Origin: Rhodospirillaceae bacterium
GTDB lineage: Bacteria; Pseudomonadota; Alphaproteobacteria; Bin65
DNA: 64,000 nucleotides
Direction of reading: 5' to 3'
NCBI GenBank assembly: GCA_009840595.1
Contig: VXNK01000122.1
Location: forward strand, 42,865 to 106,864
The stretch's first letter is position 1. Each line of letters starts with the position of its first letter. Positions 25,310 to 32,721 of this stretch are shown here, one piece after another. Made by a program: the position numbers and the translations under genes. The notes under the pieces were generated by a model. That model was not told the origin of the DNA. It made no database searches and worked only from the letters and a program-made list of their open reading frames with translations.

Positions 25310-25338
25310 CTGTCGTGCGTTCTAGGTTCGAGGCACAA

Positions 25339-25404
25339 TCATTCCGGCGCGGCCGCCATTCCGACGCGCCGCCACCACCGTTTCGATGTGCCCGACCGGT
25401 TCAT
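25339..25404 (-). CDS. trpL: trp leader peptide with tandem Trp codons
   Basis: A 21-residue frame starting at ATG 25404 (MNRSGTSKRWWRRVG and onward), with two adjacent tryptophan codons at positions 10-11. It ends 30 bases before the attenuator hairpin. Stalling at the WW codons when charged tRNA-Trp is scarce would favour an antiterminator and trpE(G) expression. The promoter-like TTGACG/TATCCG pair ends seven bases before the ATG, so the mRNA may start at or next to the AUG (leaderless), as is established for trpL of Sinorhizobium meliloti. Confidence 0.85.
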   Translation of the reverse strand: MNRSGTSKRWWRRVGMAAAPE

Positions 25405-25411
25405 GGCGCGG

Positions 25412-25440
25412 CGGATACAGCCATCCGCTCCCGCCGTCAA
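25412..25440 (-). promoter_or_regulatory. Predicted trpL promoter
   Basis: TTGACG (25440-25435), a 17-base spacer and TATCCG (25417-25412) on the minus strand. The predicted transcription start falls on or beside the A of the trpL start codon. Confidence 0.55.
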
Positions 25441-25647
25441 CGGAGAATTGGCGCCCGGTCCTGCACAGCGCGCTTGCGGCAGGCGGGGCGGTCGGGCGCT
25501 CCGGCCCCGCGGTGCATTTGCCCCGCACCCGGACAGGCGGTTGCGCGGCGCGGGGCTATAAGTAATATCCGGCGCCGACAGTCCACGCAGCCGCAAGCCG
25601 CCCGGCGGCACGCTCCCGGCTTCCGCAACCCGACAGGCCCGCGCCCG

Positions 25648-25821
25648 ATGGCAGACACCGACGCCCCCGAGATTATCGAGGTGAGCGAGCGCAGCGTGTC
25701 CTGCGACGGCGGCGGGGGGGCGCTGGGCCATCCGAAAGTCTATCTCAACATGGGCGACGGCGACTTCGTCGAATGCCCCTATTGCGACCGGCGCTTCGTG
25801 CTGGCGCCCGGCGCCGGCTAG
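25648..25821 (+). CDS. Zinc-finger domain protein (zf-CHCC, NDUFS6-like)
   Basis: A 57-residue protein (ATG 25648). Zinc ligands are C in 'RSVSCDG', H in 'LGHPKVY' and the CPYC pair in 'VECPYCDRRFVL'. This CHCC arrangement is that of the small accessory subunit of mitochondrial complex I (NDUFS6) and its alphaproteobacterial homologues. It may associate with NADH dehydrogenase. Upstream, TATAAGTAATAT around 25556-25567 could be a promoter -10 region, but no clear -35 was found. Confidence 0.88.
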   Translation: MADTDAPEIIEVSERSVSCDGGGGALGHPKVYLNMGDGDFVECPYCDRRFVLAPGAG

Positions 25822-25922
25822 ACCGGCCCCCTTCACGTCCCTTCACGCCGCATCGCTTCCCGGCGCGGCACGCTCCCGACGCCCGACAGAACACCGAACA
25901 GCACGCCAAACAGGAATTTCCC

Positions 25923-26759
25923 ATGAAACTCGCATCCTTCATCCTGAACGACACGCCGACCTGGGGCGCCGTGGACGGCGACTCGGTTATCGACCTGGGC
26001 GGCCTCGCGCCGAGCCTGAAAGCGGCGCTGGCCGGCGGCCTGCTCGGTGCGGCGGCCGAACGGGCGGCCGGGCTGGGGCCGTCGGCGGCGCTGGCGGATG
26101 TCGATCTGCTGCCGGTCATTCCCGACCCAGACAAGGTGATCTGCGTCGGCCTCAACTACAAATCCCATATCGAGGAGACCGGGCGCTCCGACAGCGACTA
26201 TCCCGTGCTGTTCACCCGCTGGGCCAACACCCAGGTCGGCTACGGCGCGCCGATGATCCGGCCGGTCAACTCGACCAAATTCGACTATGAGGGCGAGCTG
26301 GCGGTCGTGATCGGTTCGCCGGCGCGCCATGTCAGCGAGGCCGACGCGCTCGGCCATGTCGCTGGCTACAGCTGCTACAACGACGGCTCGATCCGCGACT
26401 GGCAGCGCCACACTCACCAGTTCACGCCGGGCAAGAATTTCGAGGGCACCGGCGGCTTCGGGCCGTGGCTCGTGACGGCGGACGAGATTCCCGATCCCTC
26501 CGCCCTGCATCTGAAGACCCGGCTGAACGGCCAGGAGGTGCAGAACTCCACGACCGACCTGCTGATCTTCACCGTGCCCTACCTGATCGAATACATCTCC
26601 GGCTTCACGACGCTCGAACCGGGCGACGTCATCGTCACCGGCACGCCGGGCGGCGTCGGCTTCAAGCGCAACCCGCCGCTGTTCATGAAGGACGGGGATA
26701 CCGTCGAGGTCGATATCTCCGGCATCGGCGTGCTTTCGAACCCGGTCCGGGACGAATAG
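25923..26759 (+). CDS. FAH-family hydrolase (2-hydroxyhepta-2,4-diene-1,7-dioate isomerase-like)
   Basis: A 278-residue protein of the short FAH family. 'VICVGLNYKSHIEETGR' opens the catalytic domain, 'KFDYEGELAVVIG' supplies the acidic metal ligands, and 'YSCYNDGSIRDWQRHTHQFTPGKNFEGTGGFGPWLV' and 'DVIVTGTPGGVGF' are conserved. Members hydrolyse or decarboxylate acylpyruvates such as fumarylpyruvate or oxaloacetate. The precise substrate is unclear. Start ATG 25923, followed after 48 bases by an MFS permease that may import the corresponding acid. Confidence 0.92.
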   Translation: MKLASFILNDTPTWGAVDGDSVIDLGGLAPSLKAALAGGLLGAAAERAAGLGPSAALADVDLLPVIPDPDKVICVGLNYKSHIEETGRSDSDYPVLFTRWANTQVGYGAPMIRPVNSTKFDYEGELAVVIGSPARHVSEADALGHVAGYSCYNDGSIRDWQRHTHQFTPGKNFEGTGGFGPWLVTADEIPDPSALHLKTRLNGQEVQNSTTDLLIFTVPYLIEYISGFTTLEPGDVIVTGTPGGVGFKRNPPLFMKDGDTVEVDISGIGVLSNPVRDE

Positions 26760-26807
26760 GCCGCCGGCCCGGACCGGCAATCCCGGTCCGCCGGAAAACG
26801 AGCCGCC

Positions 26808-28019
26808 ATGCCGGCGCCGCAGGCCGAGAGCGCCGGGATGCGCACCCGCTGGACGATCGTCCTGCTCGGCATGTTCGCCGGGATCATGGTGGCGTTCCAG
26901 ATCGGCAAGCTGCCGGCGGCGATTCCGACGCTGCAGCGGGAGCTCGGCCTCGATCTGGTCGAAGCGGGCTGGGTGCTGGCCGTATTCCACGCTCTGGCCG
27001 CGGCCATCGGCGCGATTGCCGGTGTTCACGCCGACCGCTGGGGCATCCGCCGGGTCGCCTTTGTGGGGCTCCTGGCGACCGGGCTCGGCGCGGCGGCGGG
27101 CGGACTGTCGGACGGTCTGACCCTGCTGTTGCTCTCGCGCATGGTCGAGGGCGTGGGGTCGATCACCGTCCTGGTCTCCGCGCCGGCGCTGATGCTGCGG
27201 GCGAGCCGGCCGGGCGACCAGGGTCTCGCCATGGGCATGTGGGGCTCCTTCATGCCCACCGGGATGGCGGTCATGACCCTGCTGACTCCCCTCCTGCTCG
27301 CGCTTGCCGGCTGGCGCGGCCTCTGGCTCGTCAATGCCGGCCTGGTGTGGCTGTTTGCCGGCCTGTTCTGGGCCGCCACCCGGGGGGCGCCGGATCCGGC
27401 CGGACTGGGCGGTGCCGCGCCGGGGCCATGGCGCGAACTGGCCGTTGTCTTGCGCCGCACCGGGCCGTGGTTGCTCACGCTGGTCATGGGCCTCTATGCC
27501 GCGACCTATCTGCCGATCCTCGGCTTCCTGCCCAAATACCTTATCGAGCATCACGGCTATTCGCAGTCCGCGGCGGCGGCCTGGGTGGCGCTGGCGATCT
27601 GGGCCAACGCGGCCGGGAACCTGACCGGCGGCTGGCTCGGCCATCGGGGGGCGCCGCGCTGGCTGTTGATGATCGTGGCGCTCACGACCATGGGAGTCAC
27701 CGGCTGGCTGACCTACCAGCCCGGATTCAGCGGCGAGGCACGCCTGGTCTTCGCGTTCGTCTTCTCCGGCGTCGGCGGCCTGCTGCCGTCGTCGATCTTC
27801 GGCAGCGTGACCCGCCACGCGCCGGACAGGAACCGGGTCGCCGGCATCAACGGGCTCATTCAGCAGAGCACCAATGTGGGGCAGCTCGCCACGCCGCCAT
27901 TATTCGCAATGCTCGTTGCCGCCGGCGGCTGGCCGCAGGGTCCGTGGCTGATCGTGGGGCTGGCCGCAGCCGCCATCGTCTTCGCCCTGCTGCTGCGCCG
28001 ATTGGAGCGGCGGGGCTAA
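26808..28019 (+). CDS. MFS transporter (CynX/NimT-like)
   Basis: A 403-residue 12-helix permease. The loop between helices 2 and 3, 'GVHADRWGIRRVAFVG', is the MFS motif A. 'QLGLDLVEAGW'-like spacing (here 'LQRELGLDLVEAGWVLAVFHA') and the absence of large extensions fit the cyanate/nitroimidazole-type clade. The substrate is unknown. Its position after an FAH-family hydrolase suggests uptake of an organic acid. Start ATG 26808. Confidence 0.87.
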   Translation: MPAPQAESAGMRTRWTIVLLGMFAGIMVAFQIGKLPAAIPTLQRELGLDLVEAGWVLAVFHALAAAIGAIAGVHADRWGIRRVAFVGLLATGLGAAAGGLSDGLTLLLLSRMVEGVGSITVLVSAPALMLRASRPGDQGLAMGMWGSFMPTGMAVMTLLTPLLLALAGWRGLWLVNAGLVWLFAGLFWAATRGAPDPAGLGGAAPGPWRELAVVLRRTGPWLLTLVMGLYAATYLPILGFLPKYLIEHHGYSQSAAAAWVALAIWANAAGNLTGGWLGHRGAPRWLLMIVALTTMGVTGWLTYQPGFSGEARLVFAFVFSGVGGLLPSSIFGSVTRHAPDRNRVAGINGLIQQSTNVGQLATPPLFAMLVAAGGWPQGPWLIVGLAAAAIVFALLLRRLERRG

Positions 28020-28041
28020 CCCCCGATACGTCGGCCATCCG

Positions 28042-28428
28042 TCACCAAAGCCGCGCGACGCCGTATCGATCGAACATCGAATCGATCGACACCATCGCCA
28101 GGTCGTGCGCCAGCGCCTGAGCAATGAGCATCCGGTCGAACGGGTCGCGGTGCGGCCCCGGCAAATGTCCGGCGCGCTCGGCGTCGGCGACGTGGATCGC
28201 CAGTTCTTCGAAGCCCTGGCGCGCGATATGACCGGCGATGTCGCGCGCCAGGACTTCCGCGCCGGGCAGTTTGCCGATCCGGACTTTCGTCGCGATTTCC
28301 CACGCCGACGCGGCGCTTACCGCAATTTCGTTGGTATTGTCGGCGATTGCACGGCGCGCTGTCTCCGAGAGCCGTCCGCTGTCTGCAAGCCACCAGAGAA
28401 AGGCGTGCGTGTCCAGCAGCGCCCGCAC
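28042..28428 (-). CDS. PIN-domain (VapC-type) toxin
   Basis: A 128-residue PIN nuclease. 'LLDTHAFLWWL' places the first catalytic Asp at residue 6, 'AASAWEIATKVRIGKL' supplies the Glu, and 'HRDPFDRMLIAQAL' supplies the later Asp pair. The start is a GTG at 28428, two bases after the antitoxin stop, with GGAAGG as SD. An ATG at 28446 inside the antitoxin is less likely. As the toxin of a Phd/VapC pair it would cleave RNA when free. Confidence 0.88.
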   Translation of the reverse strand: MRALLDTHAFLWWLADSGRLSETARRAIADNTNEIAVSAASAWEIATKVRIGKLPGAEVLARDIAGHIARQGFEELAIHVADAERAGHLPGPHRDPFDRMLIAQALAHDLAMVSIDSMFDRYGVARLW

Positions 28429-28430
28429 GG

Positions 28431-28664
28431 CTAACGGCCTTCCCATGCCGCCAGTTCCTCCTCGGGCAGCGGATCGAAAAAGCTCTCGGGAATAGCGATC
28501 TTCCCCTTGAGGATATCGGGCTGCCGCCTGCCCGGCTGTTGGCAAGCGACGAGACGCGCGACGGGTTCGCCGCGGCGGGCGATCACGATTTCTTCGCCCG
28601 CCTCAGCCCGCGCCAGCAGGCGGGACAGGTGGGTCTTGGCCTCGTGAACGTTGACGACCGACAT
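28431..28664 (-). CDS. Phd/YefM-family antitoxin
   Basis: A 77-residue protein. The N-terminus 'VVNVHEAKTHLSRLLARAEAGEEIVIARRGEPVARL' is the Phd/YefM DNA-binding fold. The C-terminal half (ILKGKIAIPESFFDPLPEEELAAW) is the toxin-neutralising tail. Encoded immediately before the PIN toxin. A 22-base dyad lies 32 bases upstream, consistent with autoregulation. Confidence 0.9.
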   Translation of the reverse strand: MSVVNVHEAKTHLSRLLARAEAGEEIVIARRGEPVARLVACQQPGRRQPDILKGKIAIPESFFDPLPEEELAAWEGR

Positions 28665-28695
28665 CGTCTGTCTCCCCGAATCAAATCGAGATGAC

Positions 28696-28717
28696 TAACA
28701 ATATAGCTAGATCGTTA
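28696..28717. promoter_or_regulatory. Operator-like dyad upstream of the toxin-antitoxin genes
   Basis: TAAC (28696-28699), AATA, the self-complementary core TAGCTA (28704-28709), GATC and GTTA (28714-28717) form a 22-base symmetric site in an AT-rich patch, where the antitoxin promoter is expected. Confidence 0.5.
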
Positions 28718-28816
28718 ATGCAAGCAACGCGCCTTCATTACGGCTGACGACGTAGACGGCGGGTGCGGCCCGTACCGCTTGCCGCGTCTGCGCTGCAGTC
28801 GCCGATCCGGTCGGCG

Positions 28817-29749
28817 CTAACTCGCCGCCAGGGTCGGGTGTTCCTCTTCCAGGCCTTCCGGGTCCTGGTGGATGATGACCTCGGCGCTGGGGAAGGCCTG
28901 CATGATGGCGGCTTCGACCTCGTCGGCGACGGTGTGGGCGCGCATCAACGACATGTCCGGGTCCATTTCCAGATGGAACTGGATGAAGGTGTCGCCGCCC
29001 GAACGGCGCGAGCGCAGGTCGTGCAGCGAACGGGCTTCCGGGTGGCTCAGCGCGATCTGGCGGATCTCTTCCCGCTCCGCGTCCGGCAGTTCGCGGTCGA
29101 GCAGCATGTCGAGCGACGCCATGCCGACCTTGCGCGCGTTCCACAGCAGCCACAGCACGATGCCGACGGCGAACAGCGGATCGAGCCAGGTCCAGCCCCA
29201 CATCGCGTGGGCGCCGAGGGCGACGATGACGCTGCCGTTGAGCGCCAGGTCGCCGGCGTAGTGCACGGAATCGCCCTCGATCGCGACCGAGCCGGTGCGC
29301 CGGACGACATGGCGCTGGAAGGCGACCAGCGCGAGGGTCAGCACGACGGAAAACACCATCGCCGCGATGCCGATGGCCTCGTCATGGACCGGCCGGGGAT
29401 CGAAGAAGCGGCGCACCGCTTCGATCAGCAGCAAGGCGCCGGAGCCGCAGATGAAGGCGGCCTGGCCGAGGCCGGCGAGCGCTTCGGCCTTGCCGTGGCC
29501 GAAGCGGTGCTCCCGGTCGGCCGGCTCTACCGCGTAGCGCACCGCAAGCAGGGTCACGATGGAGGCTGCGGCGTCGAGCAGGGAATCGACCAGCGCGGAA
29601 AGGACGGCGACCGAATCCGTCATCAGCCAGGCGGCGAGCTTGGCCGCGATCAGCAGGGTCGCAACGGCGACCGATGCGATGGTCGCCAGCTTCTTGAGGC
29701 GGATCTGGGCGGCGGCTTCGGCGGCGCGGGCGTCGGCGGGCTCGGTCAT
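28817..29749 (-). CDS. Cation diffusion facilitator (FieF-like)
   Basis: A 310-residue six-helix transporter. 'SALVDSLLDAAASI' in helix 2 carries the DxxxD metal site and 'HRFGHGKAEALAGL' follows it. 'EGDSVHYAGDLALN' in helix 5 supplies HxxxD. A cytosolic C-terminal domain follows, with 'GDTFIQFHLEMDPDMSLMRAH' and 'VIIHQDPEG'. The family exports divalent metals such as Zn, Fe or Cd in exchange for protons. Start ATG 29749. Confidence 0.93.
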   Translation of the reverse strand: MTEPADARAAEAAAQIRLKKLATIASVAVATLLIAAKLAAWLMTDSVAVLSALVDSLLDAAASIVTLLAVRYAVEPADREHRFGHGKAEALAGLGQAAFICGSGALLLIEAVRRFFDPRPVHDEAIGIAAMVFSVVLTLALVAFQRHVVRRTGSVAIEGDSVHYAGDLALNGSVIVALGAHAMWGWTWLDPLFAVGIVLWLLWNARKVGMASLDMLLDRELPDAEREEIRQIALSHPEARSLHDLRSRRSGGDTFIQFHLEMDPDMSLMRAHTVADEVEAAIMQAFPSAEVIIHQDPEGLEEEHPTLAAS

Positions 29750-29822
29750 GGCCGGCAGAACATAGGCCCGCCGCCGCCCTGCCTCAACAACGGCCGGCGC
29801 AGGTTTCTGGACGCTTTCGGGC

Positions 29823-29855
29823 AAAGAAAAAGCCCGGTCGGCGCCGGACCGGGCT
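29823..29855 (-). terminator. Intrinsic terminator of the DUF2852 gene
   Basis: Arms AGCCCGGTC (29831-29839) and GACCGGGCT (29847-29855) with a 7-base loop. On the minus strand the hairpin is followed by TTTTCTTT. It lies 48 bases after the DUF2852 stop. Confidence 0.85.
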
Positions 29856-29902
29856 CAGGAGGAGAGGAAAGAAAGGGGAGTGCGGGCCGAAGCCCGCAAG
29901 GG

Positions 29903-30349
29903 TCAGGACGCGGCCGACTTGCCGTTCGGGCTGTCGCCGTTGCCGTTCGGCCCGCCGCCGGCAAAGCCGCCGCCGTTGCGTTCGGCCATGAACTGGTCGA
30001 ACTCGGCCTGGTCCTTGGCGCGGCGCAGCCGGTCCATGAACATGGCGAACTCGCGGCGTTCCTCGTCCAGCCGGCGCAGGGTTTCCTCGCGGTATTCGTC
30101 GAAGGCGGCGTTGCCGGTGGACGGGCCCCGGCGCATCCTGCTCTTCATGCTCACCCAGTCGCAGGAATCGGCGCAGCTGCCGAGCCGGCCGGTGAACAAC
30201 AGGAAACCCAGAATTGCGAGGCCGATCGGCCAGAACACGATGAATCCCAGGACCATGATCGCAATCCATGCCGGTTTCGGCAGGCTGGGTCCGGTCCACT
30301 CGCGGCTGTGGCGGGCGGGATTTTCCCGGGCCATCGATGCTGCGGTCAT
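29903..30349 (-). CDS. DUF2852 membrane protein
   Basis: A 148-residue protein. An N-terminal hydrophilic stretch is followed by a membrane segment pair ('WIAIMVLGFIVFWPIGLAIL', then 'GFLLFTGRL'), then a charged helical region 'TGNAAFDEYREETLRRLDEERREFAMFMDRLRRAKDQAEFDQFM' that defines DUF2852 in Alphaproteobacteria. The C-terminus is Gly/Asn-rich. Function unknown. The AGGAGG SD is strong and the transcript ends at the terminator described above. Confidence 0.88.
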   Translation of the reverse strand: MTAASMARENPARHSREWTGPSLPKPAWIAIMVLGFIVFWPIGLAILGFLLFTGRLGSCADSCDWVSMKSRMRRGPSTGNAAFDEYREETLRRLDEERREFAMFMDRLRRAKDQAEFDQFMAERNGGGFAGGGPNGNGDSPNGKSAAS

Positions 30350-30470
30350 TGAAGTCCTCCTCGGTTGGTTGTGCCGTCAATGTAAAACGGCTTCACATAG
30401 ATGGGGGCTGAACGCACGGATACAAGAAGTCCGTCGAAAAAATCTTGCCGGCGGTTTCCCGGCGCCGCCG

Positions 30471-31106
30471 TTACGACGTAACGCCCAGGCCTTTCAGGTA
30501 AATCTCAACGCCCAGGTCGAGCATCCGGTGGCGCGACAGGGCCGGCGCACCGCCGCTCCGGCCTAGGGTCGCCGCGCCGTGGGCGAGCGACCAGATATGG
30601 AAGAACACCGCTTCCGGCGGCACGGACTGGCCGGCCGGATCGTCGCCCTTCAGCCCCTCCGTCACCGTGGAAAGGGTGCGGTAGGCGCGGTCGGCCGCGT
30701 CATGAAAGGCCGGGTCGCCGTCGGGCGGCAGTTCGGCCTCGAACATGGCGGCATAGTAGGCCCGCTCGGTCAGGGCGAAATCGAGATAGGCGTGGCCCAG
30801 GCGCCGGAACGCGGTCAGCCGGTCCGGTTCGCCGCCGGCCCAGGCCGTTTCCAGACTGTCGGAGAATTTGGCATAGCCGCGCCGCGCCACCTCGGCCAGC
30901 AGCGCTTCCCGGTCCTTGAAATGCCGGTAGGGCGCGGCCGGACTGACGCCGGCGAGGCGCGCGGCCTCGATAAGCGAAAAGCCGTGCGGGCCCTTCTCCA
31001 GGATCAGCACGCGCGCCGCGGAGACCAGCGCTTCCTTCAGGTTGCCATGGTGATAGCCGCTCTTGCGCAGGCCGCCGGCCCGGCTCTTCTGTCTGGAGTC
31101 TGCCAT
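30471..31106 (-). CDS. TetR-family transcriptional regulator
   Basis: A 211-residue repressor. The HTH is 'LIEAARLAGVSPAAPYRHFKDREALLAEVARRGY' (about residues 44-77) after 'YHHGNLKEALVSAARVLILEKG', which places it near the TetR/WHG-domain subgroup. The C-terminal ligand domain has 'LTERAYYAAMFEAELP'. Its start codon lies inside a perfect 19-base palindrome (31105-31123), so autoregulation is expected. Divergent from the aminotransferase gene at 31275. Confidence 0.92.
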   Translation of the reverse strand: MADSRQKSRAGGLRKSGYHHGNLKEALVSAARVLILEKGPHGFSLIEAARLAGVSPAAPYRHFKDREALLAEVARRGYAKFSDSLETAWAGGEPDRLTAFRRLGHAYLDFALTERAYYAAMFEAELPPDGDPAFHDAADRAYRTLSTVTEGLKGDDPAGQSVPPEAVFFHIWSLAHGAATLGRSGGAPALSRHRMLDLGVEIYLKGLGVTS

Positions 31107-31123
31107 GTTAATATATTTAACAT
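31105..31123. promoter_or_regulatory. TetR operator, site 1
   Basis: ATGTTAA (31105-31111), TATAT and TTAACAT (31117-31123) form a perfect palindrome overlapping the tetR start codon. The same arms recur at 32656-32674. Overlap with the ATG implies either a very short 5' UTR or leaderless mRNA. Confidence 0.7.
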
Positions 31124-31274
31124 ACCCTTTGCGCTTGCCAAGTCCCGCCGTCGGAAAATTTCGGGAGCAACGGGGCCCGGCCGGTCCCGCGTGATCCCGC
31201 GCCCCGGCGGCCTTGCCGCGCCTCCGTCGGGCCGGCTATCGTCCGCCGCTCGTTCGACGGCGGAGCATGGCGCG

Positions 31275-32609
31275 ATGGCAAATCCCGGGACAAGCGGCCG
31301 GAAACCCGATCTGGAGTGCGCGGTCGACGCAGTGACGGCGCGCTACGAGGCCGCAAATCCCGCAAGCCGGGCGCACTACGAACGCGCGCGAAAGAGCCTG
31401 CCCGGCGGCAACACGCGCACCGGCATGTTCTATGCGCCCTTCCCGCTCGCGATCGAGACCGCGGCCGGCGCAACGCTGACCGATGTCGACGGCCATACCT
31501 ACACCGATTTCGTCGGAGACTTCTCCGCCGGCCTCTACGGCCACTCGCATCCGGCGATCCGCGCGGCGGTGAAGGAAGCGCTGGACCGTGGGATGGCCTA
31601 TGGTTCGACAACCCCCTACGAAGCGCGGCTTGCCGAATTGCTGTGCGCGCGATTTCCGTCCATCGAGCGGATACGCTTCACCACATCCGGCACCGAGGCC
31701 AACCTGATGGCCCTGGTCACCGCCCGCGCGGTAGCCGGCAGGGATTCGATCATGGTGTTCGAGGGCGGTTACCATGGCGGCACCGTCTACTTCGGCCGGG
31801 AGGCGGCACCGATCGCCGTGCCCTTCCCCTTCCTGATCGCGCCCTACAACGATCCGGGAGAGGCGCAGCGCCTGATCCGGGAGAATGCGCACCGCCTCGC
31901 TGCGGTCCTGGTCGAGCCGCTCCAGGGCGCGTCCGGCGCAATTCCGGCTTCGGCCGACTTTCTCGGGACGTTGCGCGCCGCGTGCAGCGCCCACGGCGTC
32001 CTGCTGATTTTCGATGAGGTGATGACCTCGCGACTCGCGCCGGGCGGGCGCCAGGGGCAGCTCGGCATCGTTCCGGACATGACCACGCTCGGGAAGTTCA
32101 TCGGCGGCGGCTTCTCCTGCGGCGCTTTCGGCGGTCCCGCGGAGATCATGAAGGTCTACGACCCCGCCCGGCCGGATTCCTTCGTTCACCACGGCACCTT
32201 CAACAACAACGTGTTCATGCTGACCGCCGGCGCCGCGGGCCTGGAGAATGTCTTTACCCCGCCGGTCCAGGCCGCGCTCAACGACGCCGGCGATGCCTTG
32301 CGCGCCTCCCTGAACGAACTTGCCGCCCGGCACGGCGTGGCGTTCCAGGCTACCGGACTGGGTTCGCTCATGCACCTGCACCTCCAGCAGGCGCCGATCC
32401 GCTCCATCCGCGATATCGCGCCGAGGGATCCGCGTCTGCGCCAGCTCCTGCATCTCGACCTGATCGACAAGGGCTTCTTCACGACCCGGCGCGGCTACAT
32501 CACGCTCTCGCTCGCCATTGCCGAGCCCGACCGTACCGGACTGATTGAGGCGGTCGACGGATTCCTGACCCGCCACGGCCATCTGCTGGACATCGCGCCG
32601 GCAGAGTGA
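31275..32609 (+). CDS. Class III aminotransferase, glutamate-1-semialdehyde-aminomutase-like
   Basis: A 444-residue PLP enzyme. 'SLPGGNTRTGMFYAPFPLAI' and 'FTTSGTEANLMALVTARA' (cofactor phosphate site) are visible, as is 'LLIFDEVMTSRLAPGG' with the PLP-ring Asp. The Schiff-base lysine is in 'TTLGKFIGGGFSCGAFGG'. The family includes HemL, but the divergent C-terminus and the context beside a TetR gene suggest a catabolic amino-group transferase rather than haem synthesis. Start ATG 31275, with no strong SD. Flanked on both sides by the TetR-type palindrome. Confidence 0.88.
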   Translation: MANPGTSGRKPDLECAVDAVTARYEAANPASRAHYERARKSLPGGNTRTGMFYAPFPLAIETAAGATLTDVDGHTYTDFVGDFSAGLYGHSHPAIRAAVKEALDRGMAYGSTTPYEARLAELLCARFPSIERIRFTTSGTEANLMALVTARAVAGRDSIMVFEGGYHGGTVYFGREAAPIAVPFPFLIAPYNDPGEAQRLIRENAHRLAAVLVEPLQGASGAIPASADFLGTLRAACSAHGVLLIFDEVMTSRLAPGGRQGQLGIVPDMTTLGKFIGGGFSCGAFGGPAEIMKVYDPARPDSFVHHGTFNNNVFMLTAGAAGLENVFTPPVQAALNDAGDALRASLNELAARHGVAFQATGLGSLMHLHLQQAPIRSIRDIAPRDPRLRQLLHLDLIDKGFFTTRRGYITLSLAIAEPDRTGLIEAVDGFLTRHGHLLDIAPAE

Positions 32610-32655
32610 CCGGACCCTGCCAGGCCGGCGGCCATGCGTTTCGGTGGAACAGTAG

Positions 32656-32674
32656 ATGTTAAAGAGATTAACAT
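32656..32674. promoter_or_regulatory. TetR operator-like palindrome, site 2
   Basis: ATGTTAA (32656-32662), AGAGA and TTAACAT (32668-32674) have the same 7-base arms and 5-base spacer as site 1. The site lies between the convergent 3' ends of the aminotransferase and the Fe-S protein gene, where no promoter is expected. Confidence 0.6.
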
Positions 32675-32721
32675 CGGTGCCGGACATGCCAAGACCGGGC
32701 CGGGACCGGACGCGCAAATGC

